From: Chersky-840 sp035532735
Lineage (GTDB): Bacteria > Actinomycetota > Acidimicrobiia > Acidimicrobiales > UBA8190
DNA length: 55,216 nt
Assembly (NCBI GenBank): GCA_035532735.1
Contig: DATKQM010000034.1
Span: forward strand, 1 to 55,216
Direction of reading: 5' to 3'
Numbering within the stretch: the stretch's first letter is position 1; each line of letters starts with the position of its first letter. Position numbers and translations under genes: made by a program. The notes under the pieces were generated by a model, which did no database searches, was not told where the DNA came from, and saw nothing but the letters and a program-made list of their open reading frames with translations. Below, piece after piece: positions 25,762-34,308 of this stretch.

Positions 25762-26139
25762 GTGGCCGAATCCCGCCGTGGCGCTCTGGGCGTGCGCGGC
25801 GAGGAGGCCGCCGTGGCGTGGTATCGGAGCGCTTCATATGACGTGCTCGATCGCAACTGGCGCTGCCCCGAGGGCGAGCTCGACATCGTGGCTCGCAGTG
25901 CGCAGGGTGACGTCCTCGTGTTCTGCGAAGTGAAGACCAGAACCTCGGCGCGATACGGGTCCCCGTTCGAGGCTGTCACTTCGGCCAAGCAACGCCGGGT
26001 GCGAAGCCTGGCGAGGTTGTGGCTGCGTCGTGCGAGCCGCACCGGCGCGGCGTACGAGACCATCCGCTTCGACGTCGCGGCGGTGACGATCGGGGTGGGC
26101 GGGGACCTCGAGGTTGAGGTCCTCCCCGACGCCTTCTGA
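25762..26139 (+). CDS. UPF0102/YraN-family nuclease-like protein
   Basis: 125 residues from GTG 25762. GALGVRGEEAAVAWYRS, NWRCPEGELDIVARS and VFCEVKTRT make the PD-(D/E)XK-like core (E...D...ExK) of the YraN family. The chromosomal position before comM and dprA is conserved, and a role in DNA uptake or recombination is suspected. Here three genes (ECH, lipoprotein, YihY) are inserted between it and comM. Confidence 0.9.
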   Translation: MAESRRGALGVRGEEAAVAWYRSASYDVLDRNWRCPEGELDIVARSAQGDVLVFCEVKTRTSARYGSPFEAVTSAKQRRVRSLARLWLRRASRTGAAYETIRFDVAAVTIGVGGDLEVEVLPDAF

Positions 26140-26197
26140 GTCGACCCCGACCCGCCGAGGCCCGGTGCGCCGCCTGGGTGGGGCTGGTGGCGGTGGG

Positions 26198-26203
26198 TAT
26201 GGT
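26198..26203 (+). promoter_or_regulatory. -10 element for leaderless enoyl-CoA hydratase gene
   Basis: TATGGT ends 6 bases before GTG 26210; the intervening bases contain no ribosome-binding site. Confidence 0.4.
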
Positions 26204-26209
26204 GTCGCC

Positions 26210-26998
26210 GTGAGCACCGAGACCATCATCGTGGAGCGCGACGGCGGGATCGTGACCGTCACGCTGAACCGCCCCGAGCGAAAGAACGCCGGCACCGGCC
26301 TCATGTGGCGGGAGCTGTCGGACACCTTCGCCGAAGTGGCCCGACGGCGAGACGACCGTGTCGTGGTGGTGACCGGCGCGGGGGGAGCGTTCTGCTCGGG
26401 CGCGGACATCGCCGATCCGAGCGGCGTGAGCGGCGACCCCACCGATCCCCACATCGTCCGGATGCAGTTCTTCGGTCAGGTCATGCTGGCCTTGCACAAG
26501 CTCCCCAAACCCACCATCGCCAAGATTCGGGGGATCGCGGCGGGGGCGGGCATGAGCCTCGCCCTCGGGTGTGACCTGACCGTGGCGTCGGACAACGCCC
26601 GGTTCTCCGAGATCTTCGCCCGCCGTGGCCTCTCGGTCGACGGTGGTTCGTCGTGGTTGCTGCCCCGGCTGGTGGGTCTGCACAAGGCGAAGGAGCTGGC
26701 CTACTTCGCCGACATCCTGTCTGCGCAAGAGGCGGCCAACTACGGACTGCTCAACCGCGTCGTCGCCGACGACGAGCTCGATGCCTTCGTCGACGGCTGG
26801 GCGCGTCGACTGGCCGAGGGCCCGCCCTTGGCGCTGGCCATGACCAAGACACTGCTCGACAACTCGATGTCGGTGACCATGGCCCAAGCGCTCGAGGACG
26901 AGGCCCGGTGTCAGACCATCAACTTCTCGAGCGAGGACACCGGCGAGGCCATGCGGGCCTTCGCCGAGAAACGGGAGCCGAGGTTCAAGGGTCGTTGA
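26210..26998 (+). CDS. Enoyl-CoA hydratase/isomerase family protein
   Basis: 262 residues from GTG 26210. Crotonase fold: VTLNRPERKNA, oxyanion-hole segments GAGGAFCSGADI and IAAGAGMSLALGCDL, then FARRGLSVDGGSSWLLPRLVG. The Asp-Gly-Gly-Ser version of this last motif is typical of PaaG-type isomerases rather than of the FadB-type hydratase, which has Glu at both catalytic sites. It probably acts on an acyl-CoA in fatty-acid or aromatic degradation; the substrate is unknown. Confidence 0.88.
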   Translation: MSTETIIVERDGGIVTVTLNRPERKNAGTGLMWRELSDTFAEVARRRDDRVVVVTGAGGAFCSGADIADPSGVSGDPTDPHIVRMQFFGQVMLALHKLPKPTIAKIRGIAAGAGMSLALGCDLTVASDNARFSEIFARRGLSVDGGSSWLLPRLVGLHKAKELAYFADILSAQEAANYGLLNRVVADDELDAFVDGWARRLAEGPPLALAMTKTLLDNSMSVTMAQALEDEARCQTINFSSEDTGEAMRAFAEKREPRFKGR

Positions 26999-27489
26999 GG
27001 GCGCCACTGGTCCCGTTGGCTGTGCTTTGCGTGCTGGCGGGCGCGTGCGGGCAGTCCGGCGAACACCTGATCGGCCCTCCCAGCGGCGGGGCGCCGACCA
27101 CCGGGGCCCGAGGCCCGGGCTACATGGTCCAGTCGGGCAAGGTGAAGGGGCTCGGGACCGTCCTCGTCGACGGCTACGGGCTCACGCTGTATCTCTTCGT
27201 CCCTGATCACGATTCGGGGCGGTCGACGTGTTTCGGGTACTGCGCCACCCAGTGGCCTCCCGCCACCTTGCCCTCGGGAGTCACCACTGCGGTGATCGGT
27301 GGATCGGTGGACAGGGCCTTGATCGGGACGACGCGACACGGCACCACGCTGCAGGTCACCTACAACGGATGGCCGCTGTACCGCTGGATCGGGGACACCG
27401 CGTCGGGGCAGTCGACGGGCGAGGGGATCCGGAACTCGGGTGGCCTCTGGTACGCGGTGAGCATCGACGGTCAACCCGTCGTGCACTGA
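26995..27489 (+). CDS. Secreted lipoprotein with Y-X4-D repeats (PF03640 type)
   Basis: 164 residues from TTG 26995, overlapping the ECH stop. A hydrophobic signal (LVPLAVLCVLAGAC) ends in a lipobox-like LAGAC. The mature part has two repeats of the kind named for YxxxxD: GYGLTLYLFVPDHDSG with CFGYCATQWPP, and NGWPLYRWIGDTASGQS. Such proteins (COG4315) are surface lipoproteins of unknown function common in actinobacteria. A TTG start is slightly unusual, but the overlap makes coupling plausible. Confidence 0.82.
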   Translation: MRAPLVPLAVLCVLAGACGQSGEHLIGPPSGGAPTTGARGPGYMVQSGKVKGLGTVLVDGYGLTLYLFVPDHDSGRSTCFGYCATQWPPATLPSGVTTAVIGGSVDRALIGTTRHGTTLQVTYNGWPLYRWIGDTASGQSTGEGIRNSGGLWYAVSIDGQPVVH

Positions 27490-27495
27490 GCAGTC

Positions 27496-28425
27496 GTGGA
27501 GCAAACCGAGACGGCCGAGCTCGCTCCGACCGAGCCCGCTGCTCGCCGGGTCCGTGCGAGATTCATCGCCGTGGCCCTGTGGCCGGGGCTCGGCCGAAAG
27601 ATCTTTCGCGAGGCCGTCGAGGACCGAATCACCACCAGCGCGGCGAGCTTGGCCTTCCACTGGTTCCTGGCCATCTTTCCAGCCACCCTGGCCGCCGTCG
27701 CTCTGGTCGGGATCGTCGGGTTGTCGGCATCGCAGCTTCGGAGCCTCGTCCACGGCGTGAACGTGGTCCTGCCCGTGCAGATGTCACAGACGATCGACGA
27801 GGCACTGCGCAACCCCACCAAGGGTGCGGGCGGGGGAGTCGAGGTGGCGCTGGGTCTGGCCGTGGCGTTGTGGAGTGCGGTGGAGGCGATGGCGGCTCTC
27901 CAGGTCGGCTTGGACGTGGCCTTCGAGGTCAGCTCCGACCGCGGCTTCGTCCGTCGGCGGTTGGTGGCGGTCCCACTCCTCGTCCTGACCGTTGTGCTCG
28001 GGGGTGCCGCCTCGGGCCTGTTGGTCCTCGGTGACCCGATCCGGGCCCTGCTCCCGTCGTCGGTGGCGCTGGCCCGGTCGACCTCCGACGCGGCCTGGTC
28101 GGTCATTCGTTGGGCCGGAGCCATGGCATTGGTCGTGTTGCTCTTGTCGACCTATTACTCCTTCGGACCCAACCGGAAGAGGAGCCGCCTGCAGTGGATG
28201 AGCCCGGGCGCGGTCGTCGCCGCGGTGGGTTGGCTCGGGGCGTCGGCCGCGTTCTCCTTCTATCTCAATCACTTCGGCCACGAGTCGCGTGCCTATGGCG
28301 CCTTTGCCGGTGTGGCCGCTCTGCTCTTGTGGCTGTACCTGACGGGACTCGTCGTCATGCTCGGCGCCGAGCTCGACTGCGAGCTCACCCGCGTTCCCGA
28401 TGCGGTGGTCGCGGCCGAAGCCTGA
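27496..28425 (+). CDS. YihY/BrkB-family inner membrane protein
   Basis: 309 residues from GTG 27496. The family signature is LAFHWFLAIFPATLAAVALV (first membrane helix). Further helices are near 115-140, 155-180, 205-230, 240-260 and 275-295, with YYSFGPNRKRSRLQWMSPGA. Members were once mislabelled RNase BN; they are polytopic membrane proteins of uncertain function, possibly transporters. The C-terminus is acidic and short. Confidence 0.9.
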   Translation: MEQTETAELAPTEPAARRVRARFIAVALWPGLGRKIFREAVEDRITTSAASLAFHWFLAIFPATLAAVALVGIVGLSASQLRSLVHGVNVVLPVQMSQTIDEALRNPTKGAGGGVEVALGLAVALWSAVEAMAALQVGLDVAFEVSSDRGFVRRRLVAVPLLVLTVVLGGAASGLLVLGDPIRALLPSSVALARSTSDAAWSVIRWAGAMALVVLLLSTYYSFGPNRKRSRLQWMSPGAVVAAVGWLGASAAFSFYLNHFGHESRAYGAFAGVAALLLWLYLTGLVVMLGAELDCELTRVPDAVVAAEA

Positions 28426-28540
28426 CACACCCGACCGGTACGTTCCGAGGAGCACCTCGCGTGGCCGGTGCGACTCTCATGGCTCGCTTCCTGTCGGAAC
28501 GACGCGGGGATCCCGTGTCGTCGCACTGTGGAGCCCTGCC

Positions 28541-30055
28541 ATGCTTGCTCGTATTCCTTCGGCCACCCTGCACGGGGTGGACGGCCGTCCCGTGTCCGTC
28601 GAGGTCCATGTCTCGGCAGGCTTGCCCGGCTTCACCGTCGTCGGGCTACCCGACGCGGCCGTACGGGAGTCGCGCGACCGTGTTCGAGCGGCATTGCTCT
28701 CGAGTCGTCTGTCGTGGCCCTCGCGGCGGGTCACGGTCAATTTGGCGCCGTCGGGTGTGCGAAAGACAGGTGCGGGGCTCGACCTCCCCATCGCCATCGG
28801 ACTGCTCGTGGCCGCCGAAGCGCTTCCGTCCCGATGCGTCGAAGACGTCGGTTTCGTGGGTGAATTGGGCCTCGACGGGTCGGTCCGTCCTGTTCCGGGC
28901 ATCGCGTCCTTGGTGGCTTCGATCGACGCGCGGGACATCGTCGTGCCCGTGGCCGCGTCGGCCGAGGCGGCGTTGGTGGCAGGTGAGCGTGTCCGAACCG
29001 CATCCACGGTGGCCGAGGTGGTGGCGGCCTTGCGGGGCCAGGGCAAGTGGGCGGATACCTCGGGTGTCGTGGCGGGGGCCCCGACGGCGAACGAGCCCGA
29101 CCTCCTCGAGGTTCGCGGTCAGGTGGTGGCTCGCCGGGCGCTCGAGATCGCTGCTGCGGGTGGTCACCACCTCTTGTTGGTGGGAGCACCGGGCTCGGGT
29201 AAGACGATGCTCGCCACCCGTCTGCCGGGCATCCTCCCCGACCTGGACCGGGACGAGGCGCTCGAAGTGCTTCGCATCCATTCCGCCGCCGGCACGTCGG
29301 CGGGACCGGGCACATTTCCCTCACGTCCGCCCTTTCGGGCCCCCCATCATGGCGCCACCGAAGTGGCCGTCGTGGGTGGCGGGACATCGTGGCTTCGTCC
29401 GGGCGAGATCTCCTTGGCCCATGCCGGGGTGCTCTTTCTCGACGAGCTCGGCGAGTTCCCGGCGACAGTCCTCGACTCCCTGCGCCAACCGCTCGAGGAA
29501 CAGGTGATCCGGGTGCGGCGCGCCCGAGGTGCGATCGACTTCCCGGCTCGGTTCCTCCTGGTGGGCGCCATGAACCCCTGCCCGTGCGGTGAAGGAGGCT
29601 TGCCCGGCGCCTGTCGGTGCACCGAGGTCATGCGCCGCCGGTATCTCCGCCGGTTGTCCGCGCCCTTGCTGGACCGCTTCGACCTTGCCATTACCCTCGG
29701 CCGTCCTGACGTCGAGGACCTGTTGGGTGGCCCACCCGGTGACTCCTCCGAGGTGGTGGCACGGCGCGTCGTGCAGGCCCGGGCCATGGCTCGGGAGCGG
29801 GGCGTGCGATGCAACGCAGAGCTCCGGTTCGACGCCGTTGACGGTCCGTGCACCTTGTCGGCGGACGGGGCGGCCCTGCTCGAGCGAAGGTTGCGATCGG
29901 GCTCGCTCTCGGCGCGGGGGTTGCATCGGGTTCGTCGAGTGGCCCAGACCATCGCCGATCTCGATGGCGATCGTGGCGTGGACGAGCGACACGTGGCCGA
30001 AGCGCTGCAGCTTCGCTCGGCGCGCACGGCTCTCGTGTCGGAGCCCGGACGGTGA
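28541..30055 (+). CDS. comM: YifB/ComM-family Mg-chelatase-like AAA ATPase
   Basis: 504 residues from ATG 28541. N-terminal ChlI-type domain: VEVHVSAGLPGFTVVGLPD, then NLAPSGVRKTGAGLDLPIA. AAA core: Walker A GAPGSGKTM, FRAPHHGATEVAVVGGG, and Walker B VLFLDELGEF. A zinc-type PCPCGEGG...CRC cluster precedes LSAPLLDRFDLAI. ComM is a branch-migration helicase that extends recombination during transformation. dprA follows, with its start overlapping the end. Confidence 0.93.
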   Translation: MLARIPSATLHGVDGRPVSVEVHVSAGLPGFTVVGLPDAAVRESRDRVRAALLSSRLSWPSRRVTVNLAPSGVRKTGAGLDLPIAIGLLVAAEALPSRCVEDVGFVGELGLDGSVRPVPGIASLVASIDARDIVVPVAASAEAALVAGERVRTASTVAEVVAALRGQGKWADTSGVVAGAPTANEPDLLEVRGQVVARRALEIAAAGGHHLLLVGAPGSGKTMLATRLPGILPDLDRDEALEVLRIHSAAGTSAGPGTFPSRPPFRAPHHGATEVAVVGGGTSWLRPGEISLAHAGVLFLDELGEFPATVLDSLRQPLEEQVIRVRRARGAIDFPARFLLVGAMNPCPCGEGGLPGACRCTEVMRRRYLRRLSAPLLDRFDLAITLGRPDVEDLLGGPPGDSSEVVARRVVQARAMARERGVRCNAELRFDAVDGPCTLSADGAALLERRLRSGSLSARGLHRVRRVAQTIADLDGDRGVDERHVAEALQLRSARTALVSEPGR

Positions 30056-31188
30056 CCACCGTGTCGGCATGCAACGAGGACGAGCTTTACGGCGCCGGAC
30101 TCGCCGCTCTGGGGGCGTCGCCAGGAATGCTGCGGAAGTTCCTCGATGGCTACGGCGCAAGAGAAGCCTGGGAGGCGATCGCACGCGGACGTCATCGCGC
30201 CGATCCCGGGCGCCGGTGGCGCACCAAGGCGGTCCCACAACTGCTCGACGCCGTGGGGGAATCGTGCGCGCAGGCAGGAGTGTCGGTCATGATCCTCGGA
30301 CAACCGGGATATCCACCCGCCCTGGCCGATGATGGCCAGGCCCCGGCCGTGCTCTTCGGCTTGGGCGAGGTGGCGACCCTCGAGGGCAAGCCCCGGGTGG
30401 CGGTAGTGGGGACGCGCTCGGCCACCCCCTACGGGTTGGGTGTGGCCACCGAGCTCGGGCGCGACCTGACGAGCTCGGGTGTGGTCGTCGTCTCTGGAGG
30501 TTCGCTCGGGATCGACGCCGCCGCGCACGGCGGTGCGCTCGGTGTGGATGGCGGTACCGCCACTGTTGCGGTCCTGGGTACCGCGCTCGACGCCCCCGCC
30601 TCCCGCTCGCAATCGGCCTTGCGCGTCGCACTGGGACAGCGCGGCACCGTCCTGTCGGAGATCCCCCCCGGTGCCCACAGCGCGCGGTGGTGGTTCGCGG
30701 TGCGCAACCGGGTCATCGCCGCACTGGCCCATGTCGTGGTGGTGGTGGAGTGTCACCATGGCGGGGGATCGCTCAACACCGTGAGCGCCGCCCTGGCTCG
30801 AGGAGTCACGGTCACCGCGGTCCCGGGCTCGATCCGGAGCCCCGCGTCGGCCGGTACCAACCGCCTCCTGGTGGAAGGAGCCGCCCCGGTGCGCGACGTG
30901 GACGACGTCCTGACCGCCGTCGAGCTCGCCGTGGTGGGTCACTGCGACATCACCCCACCCCGCCGACCTCCTGCCCGGCCGCGCCCCCCTCGGCCCGGGG
31001 CGACGACCCGTCTCGGAGCCAGAGCCAGCCGGGTGGCGCGGGCCCTGGACCAGGACCCGGCCACCCTCGACGTGGTGGTCCGGCGCAGCGGGCTCGGTCT
31101 GGGGGAGGTCTCGCTGGCGCTCGAGGAGCTCTCCGACGCCGGTCTCGCCGTCGGAGAGAGGGGGTGGTGGTCCAGACCTCGGAGTTGA
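30052..31188 (+). CDS. dprA: DNA-processing protein DprA
   Basis: 378 residues from GTG 30052, overlapping comM by 4 bases. The Rossmann-like core has VAVVGTRSATPYGLGVA, VVVSGGSLGIDAAAHGGAL, AVLGTALDAP and WWFAVRNRVIAALAHVVVV. The GSL in place of the usual GLA[RS]GID segment is a small deviation. A C-terminal winged helix (about 315-375) is present. DprA loads RecA on incoming single strands. With comM and the YraN protein it forms the competence/recombination group. Confidence 0.93.
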   Translation: MTTVSACNEDELYGAGLAALGASPGMLRKFLDGYGAREAWEAIARGRHRADPGRRWRTKAVPQLLDAVGESCAQAGVSVMILGQPGYPPALADDGQAPAVLFGLGEVATLEGKPRVAVVGTRSATPYGLGVATELGRDLTSSGVVVVSGGSLGIDAAAHGGALGVDGGTATVAVLGTALDAPASRSQSALRVALGQRGTVLSEIPPGAHSARWWFAVRNRVIAALAHVVVVVECHHGGGSLNTVSAALARGVTVTAVPGSIRSPASAGTNRLLVEGAAPVRDVDDVLTAVELAVVGHCDITPPRRPPARPRPPRPGATTRLGARASRVARALDQDPATLDVVVRRSGLGLGEVSLALEELSDAGLAVGERGWWSRPRS

Positions 31189-31426
31189 CCCGGTGGTGAC
31201 GCAGTGGGCTGGGATCGCCGGCGCGAGCCCCGATTCGCGCTCCTCTGACCTGGGACGACACGGTGACAGCAACGGAGCGGGCCCAGGGCGCCGACCCCGG
31301 GAACCTGCCAGCGCGACGACGCTCGGCTCAGAGGGCCCGATGGGGGCGAAAACCTCAAGGAGATCGGCGGGTCCGTCGATACGAATAGGCGCGAACTGGC
31401 TGCTCATAGCACTGGGGGGGTGAGGA

Positions 31427-33829
31427 ATGTCAGCTGGGGAACCGGGGGGGCCTGAGGCGGTTGTCGCTTCGAGTTGGAGCGGTCATCCCTCCGAGATCAC
31501 CACGACGGGACGACCCTCCAAGCGGGCCGGGCTGAGTCCCTACATCCTCGGGTACGCCATGGGGCCCGCCGCCCTCGCCACGCTTCTCTTCCTGCGACGT
31601 TTCGGCGTGGTCGCCCACGTGCCGGTGTGGCTCTGGCTGGTCGTCTTTGCGGCCATCCCGGCGGGGAGCGTCGCCCTCGAATTCCTGTGCCGCCGCCACC
31701 CGAGCACGCTCTGGCTCAACGCCAGGGTGGCTTGGCACGCCGCAGCGGTGACGGCGGTCATCTACCTGAGCGGATGGGGCCCGGTCCTCACCGCAGCCTT
31801 CGCCTTCGTGGCGCTCGAGAACGTCTCCCACGACGGGTCCCGGACGTGGCGGCGCACAGCGCTGTGGAGCCTCCTCGGCATCGCCGTGGGTCAGGTGGCC
31901 ATCTGGCAGCACTGGGCGCCCTCGTTCCTCTCCGTCGGCAAGAGCGAGGCTCTCGGGCTCATGGGCGCATTCGTGCTCTTGTTCGTCATCCGCATGGCCG
32001 GGGCGACGATCGAGCAGAAGGAGGACGCCGAGACCTCCATGCGCGTCAGCGAGGAGCGCTTCCGCTCTCTCGTCCAGAACTCCACCGACACCACCTTCGT
32101 GATGGGTGCCGAGGGTCGAATCTTCTACGCGAGCCCTGCCACGCTGTCGCTGTTCGGGCGCAATCCCGAGGACGTCCTCGGCCTGCGCGCCACCGAGCTC
32201 GTCCATCGCGAGGACCGTCCTCGCGTAGAGGCGCAGCTGTCCGCGCTGATCAACAGCGTGACGGTGACCGAGCCCATCCAATTTCGCGTCGAGCACGCCG
32301 ATGGCACCTACCGGTTCGCCGAGGCGGTCGTGAGCAACCTGCGCGACAACCCCTCTGTGGCCGGATACGTGGGCAACCTGCGAGACATCACCGAGCGCAA
32401 GGAGGCCGAGTCCCAACTCCTCCACGTGGCACTCCATGACCCGCTGACCGGGCTCCCCAACCGCACCCTGATCCTCGACCGCGCCGACCAGATGCTCGTC
32501 CGCTCACGACGCGAGTACCGACCCGTGGCGGCGATGTTCGTGGACCTGGACAACTTCAAGGACATCAACGACTCGCTGGGCCATGATGCGGGCGACAAGG
32601 TACTGCAGGCCGTGGCCCGTAGGTTCGTGGGCATCCTGCGAGAGAGCGACACGGTGGGAAGACTCGGTGGCGACGAGTTCGTCGTCCTGGCCGAGGGGGC
32701 GTCGCTCGGTGCGGGGCCGGAGATGGTCGCTGAGCGGCTCCATGACGCGCTACGCGAGCCCTTCGAGATCGAGGGCTACGCCTCGGTGTCGCTCACGGTG
32801 ACCGCCTCCATCGGGATCGCGGGCGGCCAACGCAACTCGGCCTCCGAGCTCCTCCGTGACGCCGACATCGCCCTCTACCGGGCCAAGGCTCTCGGCAAGA
32901 ACCGCTCGGCGCTGTTCCAGCCCGAGATGCAGACGGCCGTGCTCGACCGCATCGAGCTCGACGCCGACCTGCGTTGCGCTCTGGCCGAAGAGCAGTTCTT
33001 CCTTCTCTACCAACCGGTCTTCGACCTGGACCACGTGCGTGTCTCGGGCGTCGAAGCCCTCGTCCGTTGGCGTCATCCGGTCCGCGGTGTGGTCCCACCC
33101 GACCAGTTCATCCCCATGCTCGAAGACTCCGGTCTCATCGTGGACGTCGGGCGCTGGGTCTTGTTCGAAGCCTGTCGACAGGCCGCCCAGTGGCACCGGC
33201 GCGGCTTCAAGCTGTCAATGTCGGTCAACGTCTCGATGCGCCAGCTCGAGATCCACGCTTTCGTGGACCACATCAAAGAGGCCCTGGCCGAAACCGGTCT
33301 GGACCCGACCACCCTCGTGATCGAGATCACCGAGAGCACGCTCATGCGCGACGCCGATGCCACGGTCCGACGACTCCGCGAGATCAAGGACCTCGGTGTC
33401 CAGGTGGCCATCGACGACTTCGGCACCGGCTACTCCTCTCTCGCCTATCTCCGCCAGTTCCCCGTCGATGCCCTTAAGATCGACCGCTCCTTCATCGCCG
33501 CCATGGCCGATTCACCAGAGTCCGGCGCCCTCATCCACACCCTGGTGGAACTAGGCCGGACCCTCGGGCTCGAGACCCTGGCCGAGGGGATCGAGGACAA
33601 CGACCAGCTGGCCAAGCTCCAAGCCGAGCAGTGCGACCGGGGCCAGGGATTTCTCTTCTCCAAGCCCATCGAGGCCGAGGCCATCGAGGCCTTCCTTCTC
33701 GAAGCAGCCGAGTCCAGTCGCGCCGCCGCCATCGCGCCGCCGACGCCGGCCCAGGCGGAACTGTCCCCGGGGACCTCCGCCACCACCGAGCCCTCGGTGT
33801 TGGCGTCGGGCATCGGCTCCAACTCCTGA
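31427..33829 (+). CDS. Membrane PAS-GGDEF-EAL cyclic di-GMP enzyme
   Basis: 800 residues from ATG 31427. About five hydrophobic helices lie between residues 35 and 195. A PAS/PAC domain follows (about 205-325, ending NLRDITERKEAE). The GGDEF domain (325-500) has an intact GRLGGDEF near 414 and an upstream RESD I-site for product inhibition. The EAL domain (515-765) has EALVRW near 542, EITES, DDFGTGYSSL and an intact core. Both halves look catalytically competent. It is a sensor that could make and break c-di-GMP; the signal is unknown. The 238 bases before it have no convincing gene. Confidence 0.93.
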   Translation: MSAGEPGGPEAVVASSWSGHPSEITTTGRPSKRAGLSPYILGYAMGPAALATLLFLRRFGVVAHVPVWLWLVVFAAIPAGSVALEFLCRRHPSTLWLNARVAWHAAAVTAVIYLSGWGPVLTAAFAFVALENVSHDGSRTWRRTALWSLLGIAVGQVAIWQHWAPSFLSVGKSEALGLMGAFVLLFVIRMAGATIEQKEDAETSMRVSEERFRSLVQNSTDTTFVMGAEGRIFYASPATLSLFGRNPEDVLGLRATELVHREDRPRVEAQLSALINSVTVTEPIQFRVEHADGTYRFAEAVVSNLRDNPSVAGYVGNLRDITERKEAESQLLHVALHDPLTGLPNRTLILDRADQMLVRSRREYRPVAAMFVDLDNFKDINDSLGHDAGDKVLQAVARRFVGILRESDTVGRLGGDEFVVLAEGASLGAGPEMVAERLHDALREPFEIEGYASVSLTVTASIGIAGGQRNSASELLRDADIALYRAKALGKNRSALFQPEMQTAVLDRIELDADLRCALAEEQFFLLYQPVFDLDHVRVSGVEALVRWRHPVRGVVPPDQFIPMLEDSGLIVDVGRWVLFEACRQAAQWHRRGFKLSMSVNVSMRQLEIHAFVDHIKEALAETGLDPTTLVIEITESTLMRDADATVRRLREIKDLGVQVAIDDFGTGYSSLAYLRQFPVDALKIDRSFIAAMADSPESGALIHTLVELGRTLGLETLAEGIEDNDQLAKLQAEQCDRGQGFLFSKPIEAEAIEAFLLEAAESSRAAAIAPPTPAQAELSPGTSATTEPSVLASGIGSNS

Positions 33830-33843
33830 GCCTGAACCCCTAA

Positions 33844-33871
33844 TCTCCGCGCCGGGCGGCGCGTCCGGAGA
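33844..33871 (+). terminator. GC-rich hairpin after the GGDEF-EAL gene
   Basis: TCTCC-GCGCC-GGGC-GGCGC-GT-CCGGAGA: two nested perfect stems with a 4-base loop, 15 bases after the stop at 33829. No T-run, so it is a weak terminator candidate or a 5' structure of the next gene. Confidence 0.4.
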
Positions 33872-33888
33872 ATCGATCGGGGACTCTC

Positions 33889-34308
33889 GTGCACTGGGTG
33901 GTCGACGGCATGAACCTCATCGGCTCTCGCCCTGACGGTTGGTGGCGCGATCGCGCCGGGGCCCGGCGCCGACTCGTCACCCAGCTCGCCACGCTGGTCG
34001 GGCCCAACGTCGAGGTGACGGTGGTCTTCGACGGCCGCGCCGGCCCCGGCGAGGTAGGCGCCGCGGACGCCGCCGGCGTGACGGCGCGCTTCGCGCCCGG
34101 CGGTCCCAATGCTGCGGACCACGCCATCGTGGCGCTCTTGCCGTCGCTGTTGCCCCCTTCGGGCCACGAAACCGAGGTCACCGTGGTCACGTCGGACGCG
34201 GCCCTGGCCGACTCGGTCCGACGCACAGGGGTGGCCGTGGTCGGGGTGCGAGCCTTTCGAGAGCTGCTCCCGGATGCCGACGAGCCGGGATCTCGGGGTG
34301 GTCGCTAA
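33889..34308 (+). CDS. YacP-like NYN-domain ribonuclease
   Basis: 139 residues from GTG 33889. The PIN/NYN pattern of acidic residues is visible: WVVDGMNLIGSRPDGWW at the start, VVFDGRAGPGE in the middle, NAADHAIVALL, and VTVVTSDAALAD near the end. This matches YacP/Rae1-type and related NYN nucleases. The substrate is probably RNA; the exact role is unknown. Its 3' end overlaps the ald 3' end by 4 bases on the opposite strand. Confidence 0.8.
   Translation: MHWVVDGMNLIGSRPDGWWRDRAGARRRLVTQLATLVGPNVEVTVVFDGRAGPGEVGAADAAGVTARFAPGGPNAADHAIVALLPSLLPPSGHETEVTVVTSDAALADSVRRTGVAVVGVRAFRELLPDADEPGSRGGR

Noticed and set aside
31193..31423. 76-codon open frame between dprA and the GGDEF-EAL gene
   Set aside because: Ser/Arg/Gly-rich, no ribosome-binding site, no protein-like pattern; treated as intergenic.
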